Below are positions 16,300-23,109 of a stretch of 30,537 bases of DNA, piece after piece. A program made the translations under genes and the position numbers. The DNA is taken from the NCBI GenBank assembly GCA_035543015.1, contig DATKKG010000037.1:1-30537 (forward strand), read 5' to 3'. Within the stretch, counting starts at the first letter, position 1. Each line of letters starts with the position of its first letter. This DNA is from DATKKG01 sp035543015 (GTDB lineage Archaea > Thermoproteota > Nitrososphaeria > Conexivisphaerales > DTJL01). The notes under the pieces were generated by a model. That model was not told where the DNA came from, ran no database searches, and saw only the letters and a list, made by a program, of their open reading frames with translations.

Positions 16300-16611
16300 A
16301 TGAGCCGCTATTGCAAGGAAGTCTTGACTCACTATTCGGGCGTTGCAATCCTGTTGAGTGGCATCTTCCTGTTGTGGAATGCTGCGATTGGTCCTCATGT
16401 CTATGTCGCGACCGGATTTCCACATTGTTCCTTCATGTCAACCGCGTTCGGCAGTTGTGTGATGAGTGTTCCGACGACCCCCACTCTATTTGACAGGGCC
16501 TTGGGAGTGACCGGTTTGGCAGCCGTTCCACTCGGCGCAATCCTCCTACTCCGCTCCGGCATTTCAAGTCGACTGGCTGACCGAAGGGGAAGAGCTCTCA
16601 AACCTTTCTAA
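16300..16611 (+). CDS. Small two-helix membrane protein, function unknown
   Basis: I choose the ATG at 16300, preceded by GAGGTCGAT, giving 103 residues. The open frame extends up to 16165 but that extra part has no hydrophobic or conserved pattern. Two membrane helices are visible, about residues 15-32 (YSGVAILLSGIFLLWNAA) and 68-84 (LGVTGLAAVPLGAILLL). They are separated by a loop with two cysteines (FPHC, GSC) and followed by a short basic tail with RRGR. No family is recognised. It is the last accessory gene before the rhomboid protease on the opposite strand. Confidence 0.5.
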   Translation: MSRYCKEVLTHYSGVAILLSGIFLLWNAAIGPHVYVATGFPHCSFMSTAFGSCVMSVPTTPTLFDRALGVTGLAAVPLGAILLLRSGISSRLADRRGRALKPF

Positions 16612-16669
16612 AGAGCGATCTAAGGGCGTGGGCTTGAACCTGAGAAGAAACGGGCCCGCTCCCAGGACT

Positions 16670-17434
16670 TCAGAGAGGCAGCCTGCCGGGTCTGAACTGG
16701 TCCGACGATCCCTCGGTTTCATCATCGCTCTTGGTGGTGGCCTTGACCACGAATGCCAGCAGGAGCCCCATAAGGAACCCCCCGATGTGCGCAGCGTATG
16801 CCACGCCGCTGTTCAGCCCGCCCAGTTGGTAGATGACCTGCAGGAGGAACCAACCCCCGATGAACCAGAATGCCCTCACAGGAATGATAACGTATCCCGC
16901 CAATGTGATGATTTGGGACTTCGGATAGAATACGAGATATGCGGCCATCACTCCTGATATGGCTCCCGAGGCTCCAATGCCTGGGATGTATATGTCCGGC
17001 GGCCCGACAGCGTAAGCGGAAAGTATGATCGCCAGCGCTCCCGCGAGTCCTGACGCCAGGTAGCATCCGAGATACTTGGCCCTGCCGAACCTCATCTCGA
17101 TGTTCCTTCCGAAGACGAACAGGAACCACATGTTGCCTATGATGTGTTCGAAGCCAGCGTGCAGGAACATGGAGGTCAGGGGGGTGAGATAGACGGCGGG
17201 GGAGCTGCCTACGACGTTCACCGCGTCGGCGGCACAATCGTATGACAGTTGGACTCCGTTGACCACCGAATAGGGAACGAGCCCATAGTTGTAGAAGAGC
17301 TGACTCGAGAGACAGGAATCCAGGCCGTTGGTGTAGAGAAGCTCGGCCACGAAGACCACCACGTTCGCGGCTATGAGACCTAGCGTCACCACCGCTATTC
17401 GATTCGACTTCTCAGCCGCGTACAGCGGAAACAT
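16670..17434 (-). CDS. Rhomboid-family intramembrane serine protease
   Basis: Cleaves membrane proteins inside or next to the bilayer with a Ser-His dyad. The 254-residue product has six or more membrane helices. The active-site serine is Ser156 in GIGASGAISG, the histidine is His216 in AYAAHIGGF, and the supporting LHAGFEHIIGNMWFL (91-105) supplies the oxyanion-side His and Asn. A large loop with Cys41 and Cys67 follows the first helix and could form an external disulfide. The C-terminal tail is polar. Start is ATG 17434, with a TATA-like ATAATTATC upstream near 17470. It is monocistronic; its substrates are unknown, though nearby membrane-anchored surface proteins are candidates. Confidence 0.93.
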   Translation of the reverse strand: MFPLYAAEKSNRIAVVTLGLIAANVVVFVAELLYTNGLDSCLSSQLFYNYGLVPYSVVNGVQLSYDCAADAVNVVGSSPAVYLTPLTSMFLHAGFEHIIGNMWFLFVFGRNIEMRFGRAKYLGCYLASGLAGALAIILSAYAVGPPDIYIPGIGASGAISGVMAAYLVFYPKSQIITLAGYVIIPVRAFWFIGGWFLLQVIYQLGGLNSGVAYAAHIGGFLMGLLLAFVVKATTKSDDETEGSSDQFRPGRLPL

Positions 17435-17465
17435 TGAGGTCCGCCGGTTCTTTCTCCACTAGGCG

Positions 17466-17475
17466 ATAATTATCC
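17466..17475 (-). promoter_or_regulatory. Possible TATA box of the rhomboid gene
   Basis: Minus-strand GGATAATTATC centred near 17470 would start a transcript near 17444, about 10 bases ahead of the ATG. The remainder of 17476-17684 holds no gene I can support. Confidence 0.45.
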
Positions 17476-17684
17476 TTTTTGCGCCAGATGAAGGGAGAGG
17501 ACGACGGCGGCTGATGCGAAAAGGCTGAATCCGCTGGTCAACAAATGCTCCGGGGAGGTCCGAATGGGAAGAGCTCATGGGGATACGTGGGCTGGAACCT
17601 GATGGTTGTCCCGACATGACATAGCAGGGGGGGATTCCTGCGCGGGGGCATCAGCGTTATTAGTGCGCAGAACGGAGATGACAT

Positions 17685-18398
17685 GTGCCAACGTCTTCAG
17701 AGAAGAGGATAGTGGTCTCGAAGGGCGGTCCTTTCATCGTATATGGGAAGGTCCCGCTTTCCGTCTGGGTTAGCGTGCCCGACGAAGATGGCTTCCCCTG
17801 GGACTGGAAGGAAGGGAAGTCCTTCGAGGTCGAGGAGGAATATCAGCTCTGCCGATGCGGTGGCTCGAATGACAAGCCCTTCTGCGACCTCACTCATGAG
17901 CGGATGAGGTTCAAGGGGAAGGAGGCTGCCAGCCGTCTGCCCTTCTCGGATTTCGCAAGTAACTTCGTAGGACCTACCCTGATCCTTAGCGACGCCGAGG
18001 AGCTGTGCTCTCTGGCGCGATTCTGTGACGCAAAAGGCGGCATCTGGAGGCTCAACACAAAGTCCGGCGACCCACTAGCTCGGGAACTGGTCATACGCGA
18101 AGCGAACAACTGTCCCGCTGGGAGGCTGGTTGTACGGGACAGGAAGACGGACATGGAGATCGAGAAGAAATTGCCGCCCTCTATCGGTGTGCTCGAGGAT
18201 ACGGACCTGGGCCTGAGCGGCCCCCTATGGGTCAGAGGAGGCATTAGGATCGAGTCCCACGACGGAAAGCCCTATGAAGTCCGGAACCGGGTCACACTCT
18301 GTCGCTGCGGGGCATCCACCAACAAGCCCCTGTGTGACCGGACCCACATCGACATCGAGTTTAAGGATGGCATCATCGAGTTCGACTCAGCCAAATGA
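17685..18398 (+). CDS. Double CDGSH iron-sulfur protein with a central cysteine domain
   Basis: Predicted electron-transfer or redox-sensing protein of 237 residues. Two CDGSH-type motifs bind 2Fe-2S clusters: the first uses Cys56, Cys58, Cys67 and His71 (CRCGGSNDKPFCDLTH), the second Cys206, Cys208, Cys217 and His221 (CRCGASTNKPLCDRTH). Between them lies a domain with Cys108, Cys114 and Cys143 (ELCSLARFCD, NNCPAGRLVV), resembling the divergent 4Fe-4S single-cluster domain often joined to CDGSH modules. Start is GTG 17685 with GGAGATGA just ahead. It stands alone, divergent from the rhomboid gene. Its redox partners are not evident. Confidence 0.92.
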   Translation: MPTSSEKRIVVSKGGPFIVYGKVPLSVWVSVPDEDGFPWDWKEGKSFEVEEEYQLCRCGGSNDKPFCDLTHERMRFKGKEAASRLPFSDFASNFVGPTLILSDAEELCSLARFCDAKGGIWRLNTKSGDPLARELVIREANNCPAGRLVVRDRKTDMEIEKKLPPSIGVLEDTDLGLSGPLWVRGGIRIESHDGKPYEVRNRVTLCRCGASTNKPLCDRTHIDIEFKDGIIEFDSAK

Positions 18399-18807
18399 AG
18401 TCTCCAGCCTGGTGCTTCACTTGGAGTAGCCAGGGATCGGTCAAAAAAAGGCTAAGGACTCGGCCCTCAGCGTTTCTTTAGGTCGGCGATCGCATCGGCC
18501 CTAGAGATACCGTGAGGGAATTCCTTGGCGTGCACTCTGTTCACGTGGAGGGTTATGATGGCGATCGCGTCCTCTTTGCCGTGGGGGGTTGTGAAAGTGA
18601 AACCACAGGGGCAGTCTGCGCCGAGAAGTTCTGGCATCGCAGCCTTCGATCGCCCATGCGTTATTTAGTCCTTGCTCGCCTTTCTGGAGGACCTTTACAA
18701 CTGCGGGAACCGTCAGTCATTTGACTTTCGGGCCATTTCCATGTCGCGCTCTATCGTATTGTCATCGGAGGCTTTGGTTCAAGGCCAGCTTGACTCTGGA
18801 CACGGCT
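18399..18807. other. Convergent intergenic region, no supported gene
   Basis: About 410 bases between the convergent CDGSH and cyclase genes. A short A-run (about 18443-18449) and small frames near 18512-18724 and 18672-18905 are present, but their products have no family features or convincing start signals. Transcript ends of both genes probably lie here. No RNA gene is recognised. Confidence 0.4.
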
Positions 18808-19659
18808 CTACCTTTCGCTGGCGTACGGCCCAGGGTTCTCCTCGCTCCGGCTCCTCCATGGGACGTCTATTGAGAAGAGCTCCAAGGGCATGTCTATGTT
18901 CTTAGCCTTCCTCTGTCCCAGCTCCGAAATATGGGCGTCCAGCTTGTTCCACACCTGGTCGAAGACCTGCCTGGAGATGCATGCCTGACCCGGCTCCGCA
19001 GCTTCCTGGATCCTATGGGCGATGTTCACCGCGTCCCCGAAGAGGTCGCTTCCCTTCCTTTCCACGTCTCCCACATGTATCCCCAACCTTACCTCCACCA
19101 CGTCCTCCTCTCTCGCCGAAAGGTTGCGGTCATGCGTCTTCCCAAGGATCTCCAGCCCGCAGTTGCAGGCTTCAAGCGCGCTGGCGAACTCGACCATGAA
19201 GGCGTCACCTATGGTCTTGACTTCCCTGCCATGATACCTCTGCAGGAGGCTCCTGACCAGCGCCTGATGCCCCTCGAGCAGCTTGAGCGCGTGCTGCTCG
19301 TTCCTCTGCATCGACGCCGTGTAGCCCGCCAAATCTGTGAACATCACCGCAGCGAGGCCCCTGGTTGGAGCCTCTTCGAACGTCTCAAGATAGGCGTTCA
19401 TCTTCCAGTAGGTTTCGAGGAACTCGAGGCCCCTTGTCGTCGCCATGTACCTGGTCTCGCCCTGCTCCTCCAGCCTCCTGAGGAGCCCGTATGACGTCAG
19501 GCTCTCTATCATCTCCTTGAGCCTGTCAAGTGGCACCCCCACCCCGTAGGATATCCTAGTCACTCTGGCGCCTCCGTCGTACCTTCTCACAACCTCAAGG
19601 ATGGACGCGTAGATGTCGGTCTTCGTCCTCTTCGTCTGCTTGCTCACCTCGCCATCCAC
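18808..19659 (-). CDS. Winged-helix / class III adenylate cyclase fusion
   Basis: Predicted cyclic-nucleotide-producing enzyme joined to an archaeal winged-helix domain. Residues 12-90 form the winged helix (TDIYASILEVVRRYDGGARVTRISYGVGV, then LTSYGLLRRL) of the type common in Nitrososphaeria. The cyclase domain (about 101-265) keeps both metal aspartates, Asp109 in FTDLAGYT and Asp152 in KTIGDAF. It also keeps ATP-specifying Lys148 with Asp205, and the transition-state Asn212 and Arg216 in GDAVNIAHRI, so it should be active on ATP. Start is GTG 19659 with GAGGATG upstream. It follows the beta-solenoid gene by 12 bases, so the two are co-transcribed. Whether the winged helix binds DNA or only senses a ligand is unknown. 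Confidence 0.88.
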   Translation of the reverse strand: MDGEVSKQTKRTKTDIYASILEVVRRYDGGARVTRISYGVGVPLDRLKEMIESLTSYGLLRRLEEQGETRYMATTRGLEFLETYWKMNAYLETFEEAPTRGLAAVMFTDLAGYTASMQRNEQHALKLLEGHQALVRSLLQRYHGREVKTIGDAFMVEFASALEACNCGLEILGKTHDRNLSAREEDVVEVRLGIHVGDVERKGSDLFGDAVNIAHRIQEAAEPGQACISRQVFDQVWNKLDAHISELGQRKAKNIDMPLELFSIDVPWRSRSEENPGPYASER

Positions 19660-19671
19660 CTGCCCATCCTC

Positions 19672-20841
19672 TCATATCGGGAACCGTGGCAGCGAGCTCA
19701 CCCTCTCTGGCTGGCTGTGGTGTCGCACGTCGTCGCCCTCCTCCAGCTTTACCGTGAACGCTACGCCGTCGACCTCGCAGCCGTCGCCGAGCTCGACCTT
19801 GTTCGCGTAGATCCTGCCCACCCTGACGTCGTCGCCCGCCATGAGCGAGTCGCAATACACGTCTTGCACCTCCGCCCCGTCGCCTATCTCGACCTCCCCT
19901 CCGACCAGCGGACCTGTGCACCTCGCTCCGTCGTCAAGCTCGATGCGGGTCGCCTTGAGTCCCTCTCTCGTGTTCACCCAACCCCCTATCTCCGCCTTTC
20001 CCTTGATTTCAGCCTTGGAGGCCTTCAGGCTCCCCCCGATCTCCAGCTCTGAAGCCGAAAGGTCCCCGTCGACCTCGAGCGTTCCTCCCACTTCGATCCT
20101 ACCCGTCATGCTCATTGTTCCCGTAACCTTCACCCTCCCTCCGGCCTCTATGTCGTCCCCGGCCAGGTCCCCCATCACTTCGGCCTCCCCTCCCACCTCG
20201 ATTTTCTTTGATGTGAGCTTCTTGTGTGAGATCAGCCTACCTCCCACTTCTATCGAAAGCCCCTCCCCGCCCACCATCTCGATGACCCCCCCTGCCTCTA
20301 TCTCGCCGAACTTCACCTCCGACCTGGCCTTGAAGGTACCTCCCACCTCCACCTTCTCCAGGATTTCCCCTCCGCCGACCTCTACCCTTCCCCCCACGTC
20401 CATGTCTCTGACCTTGACCTCACCCTGGGCGTCAACGGTCCCTCCGGAGACGACCCTGTCCGCCTCTAGCTTACCCTGAACCTCAAGCCTCCCGCCCACA
20501 GTGACCCTCGAACACTTCAGTTCCTTTGCGACGGACATGGTGCCGCCGACCTCCACCCTTTCGGCACTGACGCTTCCCTTGGCATAGAGGGCGTCCTCGA
20601 TATCGATGGCACCTCTGGCCTTGAGGTCGCCGTTGGCCCTGACGAGGCCCCTGTCAGACTGTAGCGATTCACACTCTAGGTCACAGTCGAACTCCGCCCC
20701 TCTTTCGAGGACGACCCTCCCCGTGACTGTCACCGACCGACCTTGGGAGGCCTCGACAATCACGTCCCTTTCCGCCGTCAAGTCTCCTTCCACCTTTCCG
20801 AGGCGGACGCGGCCTCCCTCTGTTATCCTCACCCCATTCAT
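19672..20841 (-). CDS. Bactofilin-like beta-solenoid protein with VEVGG repeats
   Basis: A 389-residue protein made almost wholly of beta-strand repeats about 20 residues long, each centred on a (V/I)E(V/I/A)GG turn: VEVGGTMS, VTVGGRLE, MDVGGRVE, VEVGGTFK, IEAGGVIE, IEVGGRLI, IEVGGEAE, IEAGGRVK, IEVGGTLE, LEIGGSLK, AEIGGWVN. This predicts a right-handed beta-helix like bactofilins (polymer-forming cytoskeletal proteins), but several times longer than a single bactofilin domain. The C-terminal region (about 310-375) changes to IELDDGARCTG, GEVEIGDGAEVQD and NKVELGDGCEVDG rungs. I use ATG 20841: a TATA box at 20866-20873 falls inside the longer frame that begins at GTG 20883 and would give a leaderless mRNA here. 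No signal peptide, so it should be cytoplasmic. It heads an operon with the cyclase. Confidence 0.82.
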   Translation of the reverse strand: MNGVRITEGGRVRLGKVEGDLTAERDVIVEASQGRSVTVTGRVVLERGAEFDCDLECESLQSDRGLVRANGDLKARGAIDIEDALYAKGSVSAERVEVGGTMSVAKELKCSRVTVGGRLEVQGKLEADRVVSGGTVDAQGEVKVRDMDVGGRVEVGGGEILEKVEVGGTFKARSEVKFGEIEAGGVIEMVGGEGLSIEVGGRLISHKKLTSKKIEVGGEAEVMGDLAGDDIEAGGRVKVTGTMSMTGRIEVGGTLEVDGDLSASELEIGGSLKASKAEIKGKAEIGGWVNTREGLKATRIELDDGARCTGPLVGGEVEIGDGAEVQDVYCDSLMAGDDVRVGRIYANKVELGDGCEVDGVAFTVKLEEGDDVRHHSQPERVSSLPRFPI

Positions 20842-20865
20842 CCAATCGGGTGATGCCCCGGGGAG

Positions 20866-20873
20866 ATAATATA
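20866..20873 (-). promoter_or_regulatory. TATA box of the solenoid-cyclase operon
   Basis: Minus-strand TATATTAT, centred near 20869, lies 28 bases before the ATG at 20841, the spacing for a leaderless transcript. It is in the divergent region shared with the Rieske gene promoter (GTTTATCTA, about 20953-20961). Confidence 0.6.
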
Positions 20874-21012
20874 GTTGGCTCACAACATGTAATCACCTTC
20901 GGTGACTCGATCTCCGACGGCGGCCCTGGAAGTCCTTCACCTCGCCGCCAGCGTTTATCTAGGGGGCTGACGTTGGAATGACCACGGAAGGTCGCTGGAG
21001 AGCAAGGGTCGG

Positions 21013-22023
21013 ATGACGATGGCCTACCCCAGCGTTGATAAAATGAAGCCAAACAAGAGTACCAATACAGGAATCGAAGAGAGACAGAGGAGAGCCGAGA
21101 TGGTGATAGGAGCGCTCTTCTTCATCTCTGCCGCCTCAGGCGCCTACCTCCTCGCCACCGATGGCTCCCTATGGCACCTCGCTGTTTCACATGCCTACGG
21201 CCTCGCCGTGATGTCCGTCATCAATGCCGCGATGGGCATCGCGATATTGATGGGAGCCCGAAGGTTCTACTCCTTGGCTCCCCTCTGGGCGATCGGCCAG
21301 GTCATACTCCAAGTCGGCGACCTCGTCACCGCCCCGGCCTACAACATGACGATAGGTTACTTCGCGTCCTACCTGTTCGGCCTGCCCGCCTACGACGTCC
21401 TCCTTGTCGCCCAGTTCGCCGTCCTGGCCGTCTACTTCCTCGCGCCGCGTCCCAGGGTCAGGGCCAGGAAGGGAGCCTACTTCGAGGCCGCCGCCAGCAG
21501 CGAGAGGAGGTCCTTCATCAGGATCGTGGGCTCGACAGGCGCGTTCTTCCTGCTCACCGTGATCCTCTCAGTAATCGACCTGACTTCGTCGCAGCCGTCC
21601 ACGGGCGGATCGAGCACCACCTCTTCGACCGCCACGTCCCAGAGCAGCTCGCAAAGCACCACCCAGAGCACCACAGCAGGGGGGAACCCCTCCGGCGTAA
21701 TCGCCAAGGTGAGCGATCTCCAGGTGGGGATCCCGGTCACCTTCAGCTACCCTGACAGCAGGCACCCCAACGCCCTCTTCAAGCTCGCGGACGGCTCGAT
21801 CCAGGCGTTCAGCCTCCTGTGCACCCACGTCTGCTGCGAGATCTCCTACAACGCTTCGTCCGAGGTCTTCTTCTGCCCCTGCCATTCGTCCGTCTTCGAC
21901 TCCAGCGGAAACGTGCTCCACGGACCTGCATCCCTGCCCCTGCCGAAGGTGCTCCTGCAGGTGGACTCCTCTGGCAACATCACTCCCACGGGGATCAGCG
22001 GCACCAGCCCCTGTGTCAGCTAG
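21013..22023 (+). CDS. Multi-helix membrane protein fused to a Rieske 2Fe-2S domain
   Basis: A 336-residue protein with two parts. Residues 30-145 contain four hydrophobic helices (30-48, 60-80, 88-106, 118-143) and a fifth lies at 170-190. A Ser/Thr/Gln-rich linker (191-225) follows, then a Rieske domain. The cluster ligands are Cys270 and His272 (CTHVCCEI) and Cys288 and His291 (CPCHSSVFD); Cys275 and Cys290 fit the conserved disulfide. The Rieske part is predicted to sit outside the membrane, as in quinol oxidoreductases. The usual form has one anchor helix, so the five-helix N-terminus is unusual, and no cytochrome b gene is adjacent. Start ATG 21013 (or 21019). It probably serves in respiratory electron transfer. 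Confidence 0.9.
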   Translation: MTMAYPSVDKMKPNKSTNTGIEERQRRAEMVIGALFFISAASGAYLLATDGSLWHLAVSHAYGLAVMSVINAAMGIAILMGARRFYSLAPLWAIGQVILQVGDLVTAPAYNMTIGYFASYLFGLPAYDVLLVAQFAVLAVYFLAPRPRVRARKGAYFEAAASSERRSFIRIVGSTGAFFLLTVILSVIDLTSSQPSTGGSSTTSSTATSQSSSQSTTQSTTAGGNPSGVIAKVSDLQVGIPVTFSYPDSRHPNALFKLADGSIQAFSLLCTHVCCEISYNASSEVFFCPCHSSVFDSSGNVLHGPASLPLPKVLLQVDSSGNITPTGISGTSPCVS

Positions 22024-22053
22024 GGAAGCCCTCAACCGCCGACAACGAGCAAA

Positions 22054-22063
22054 TCGCTTATAT
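22054..22063 (+). promoter_or_regulatory. TATA box of the three-gene zinc-ribbon unit
   Basis: GCTTATATCA, centred near 22058, predicts a start near 22084 and a leader of about 20 bases before the TTG/GTG start at 22103/22106. Confidence 0.55.
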
Positions 22064-22102
22064 CACGCAAGTCGAGATTCGTAGGGACTGAGGAACAGAG
22101 TC

Positions 22103-22759
22103 TTGGTGCTTCGGGACTTCGTCAAGAACTACGAAGACATGAGCGACGACAACGGGTATCAGTTCAAGTTCTACTGCGACGTCTGCGGCGACGGCTTCAT
22201 GACTTCCTACCGCCAAGCGCCTTTCGCTAAGACGCGCTCGCTGCTCGGCGCCGCCTCCAGCATCGGCAACATAGGGGGGAGCATTTTGGGCCGGGGCGGA
22301 GGCATGTTCGGCGGGGCCAAGGGCGCCGCGGATTCCATGCACGACGCCAAGTGGAGGGAGGCCAAGGAGAAGGCCCTCGACGACGCGGTGGCAGAGGCCA
22401 AGGCCCACTTCACGAAGTGCCCCAGCTGCGCCAAGTACGTGGACGCCACCTGCTGGAACGAGCAGGTGCTCATGTGCGTGGAGTGCGCCCCAAGGCAGGC
22501 CGTCGTCGTCCAGAAAGCAAAGGCCCAGGCCTTCGTCCAGAAGGCGGAGGAGGCCATGCAGGCCAAAGACATGTCCGCGGAGATCGCCGCAGCGGAGGAG
22601 GTAAGGCTGATCTGCCCCAACTGCAAGAAGCCCACCGGCAGCGGCAAGTTCTGCGAGGCCTGCGGCGCGCCCCTCGAGAAGCAGGCATGCCCCAACTGCG
22701 GCGCCAGCAACTCGTTGACGGCGAGGTTCTGCAACAACTGCGGCGGCAAGCTCCATTAG
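22103..22759 (+). CDS. Multi-zinc-ribbon protein with glycine-rich hydrophobic segment
   Basis: A 218-residue product starting at TTG 22103 or GTG 22106. It has four cysteine clusters: FYCDVCGDGF near 24-33, CPSCAKYVD near 106-114 paired with LMCVECAP, CPNCKKP paired with FCEACGAPL near 171-190, and CPNCGASN paired with FCNNCGGKL at the end. The first and second clusters are separated by a glycine-rich stretch (about 47-80, GNIGGSILGRGGG), which may insert in a membrane or pack as a glycine zipper, and a helical stretch. Function is unknown. The gene is followed after 2 bases by the coiled-coil gene, so the three genes to 24428 form one unit. The C-terminal ribbon resembles the fragment at 1-115. 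Confidence 0.82.
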   Translation: MVLRDFVKNYEDMSDDNGYQFKFYCDVCGDGFMTSYRQAPFAKTRSLLGAASSIGNIGGSILGRGGGMFGGAKGAADSMHDAKWREAKEKALDDAVAEAKAHFTKCPSCAKYVDATCWNEQVLMCVECAPRQAVVVQKAKAQAFVQKAEEAMQAKDMSAEIAAAEEVRLICPNCKKPTGSGKFCEACGAPLEKQACPNCGASNSLTARFCNNCGGKLH

Positions 22760-22761
22760 AA

Positions 22762-23109
22762 TTGAGTGGCCTAGACGACCTGCAGAAGCAGAGGGAAGCC
22801 CTGCGGGCCAAGATCAAGGAGACAGAAGACATGATCGGCAAGGGCCTGGACTGGAAGGACGCCCAGTTCTACATCGAAAAGTACAACGAGGAAGTCCGCC
22901 TCCTAGACGTCAAGATCGCCAAGTTGAAGCTGGGCGAGGACGCCATGGCGACCCTGAGGACCAAGAAGGAGGGGTTGAAGTCGAAGCTTGCCTCTCTCGA
23001 AGAGATGAAGAAGACCGGGGACATCTCGGACAAGGTCTTCAAGGAGAAGAAGAAGGACATAGAGAAGGAGATCCAGCAAGTCGAAAGGGACATCGTTGAT
23101 CAGATGTGA
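22762..23109 (+). CDS. Short coiled-coil protein
   Basis: From the TTG at 22762, two bases after the zinc-ribbon stop, the frame encodes 115 residues that are nearly all charged alpha-helix with heptad spacing (LQKQREALRAKIKETEDMI, VRLLDVKIAKLKLG, LKSKLASLEEMKK). The last 45 residues (LASLEEMKKTGDISDKVFKEKKKDI) look like a short oligomerisation helix pair of the SHOCT type. In that fold a G-I-S/T-D/E turn precedes a second helix; this is resemblance only. The frame is open further upstream through the zinc-ribbon gene, but that part is a shadow. Its TGA overlaps the GTG start of the next gene. Confidence 0.75.
   Translation: MSGLDDLQKQREALRAKIKETEDMIGKGLDWKDAQFYIEKYNEEVRLLDVKIAKLKLGEDAMATLRTKKEGLKSKLASLEEMKKTGDISDKVFKEKKKDIEKEIQQVERDIVDQM

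Noticed and set aside
17476..17684. Box C/D-like fragments (GATGAAG, CTGA) upstream of the CDGSH gene
   Set aside because: The C box does not match RTGATGA and the spacing is irregular.
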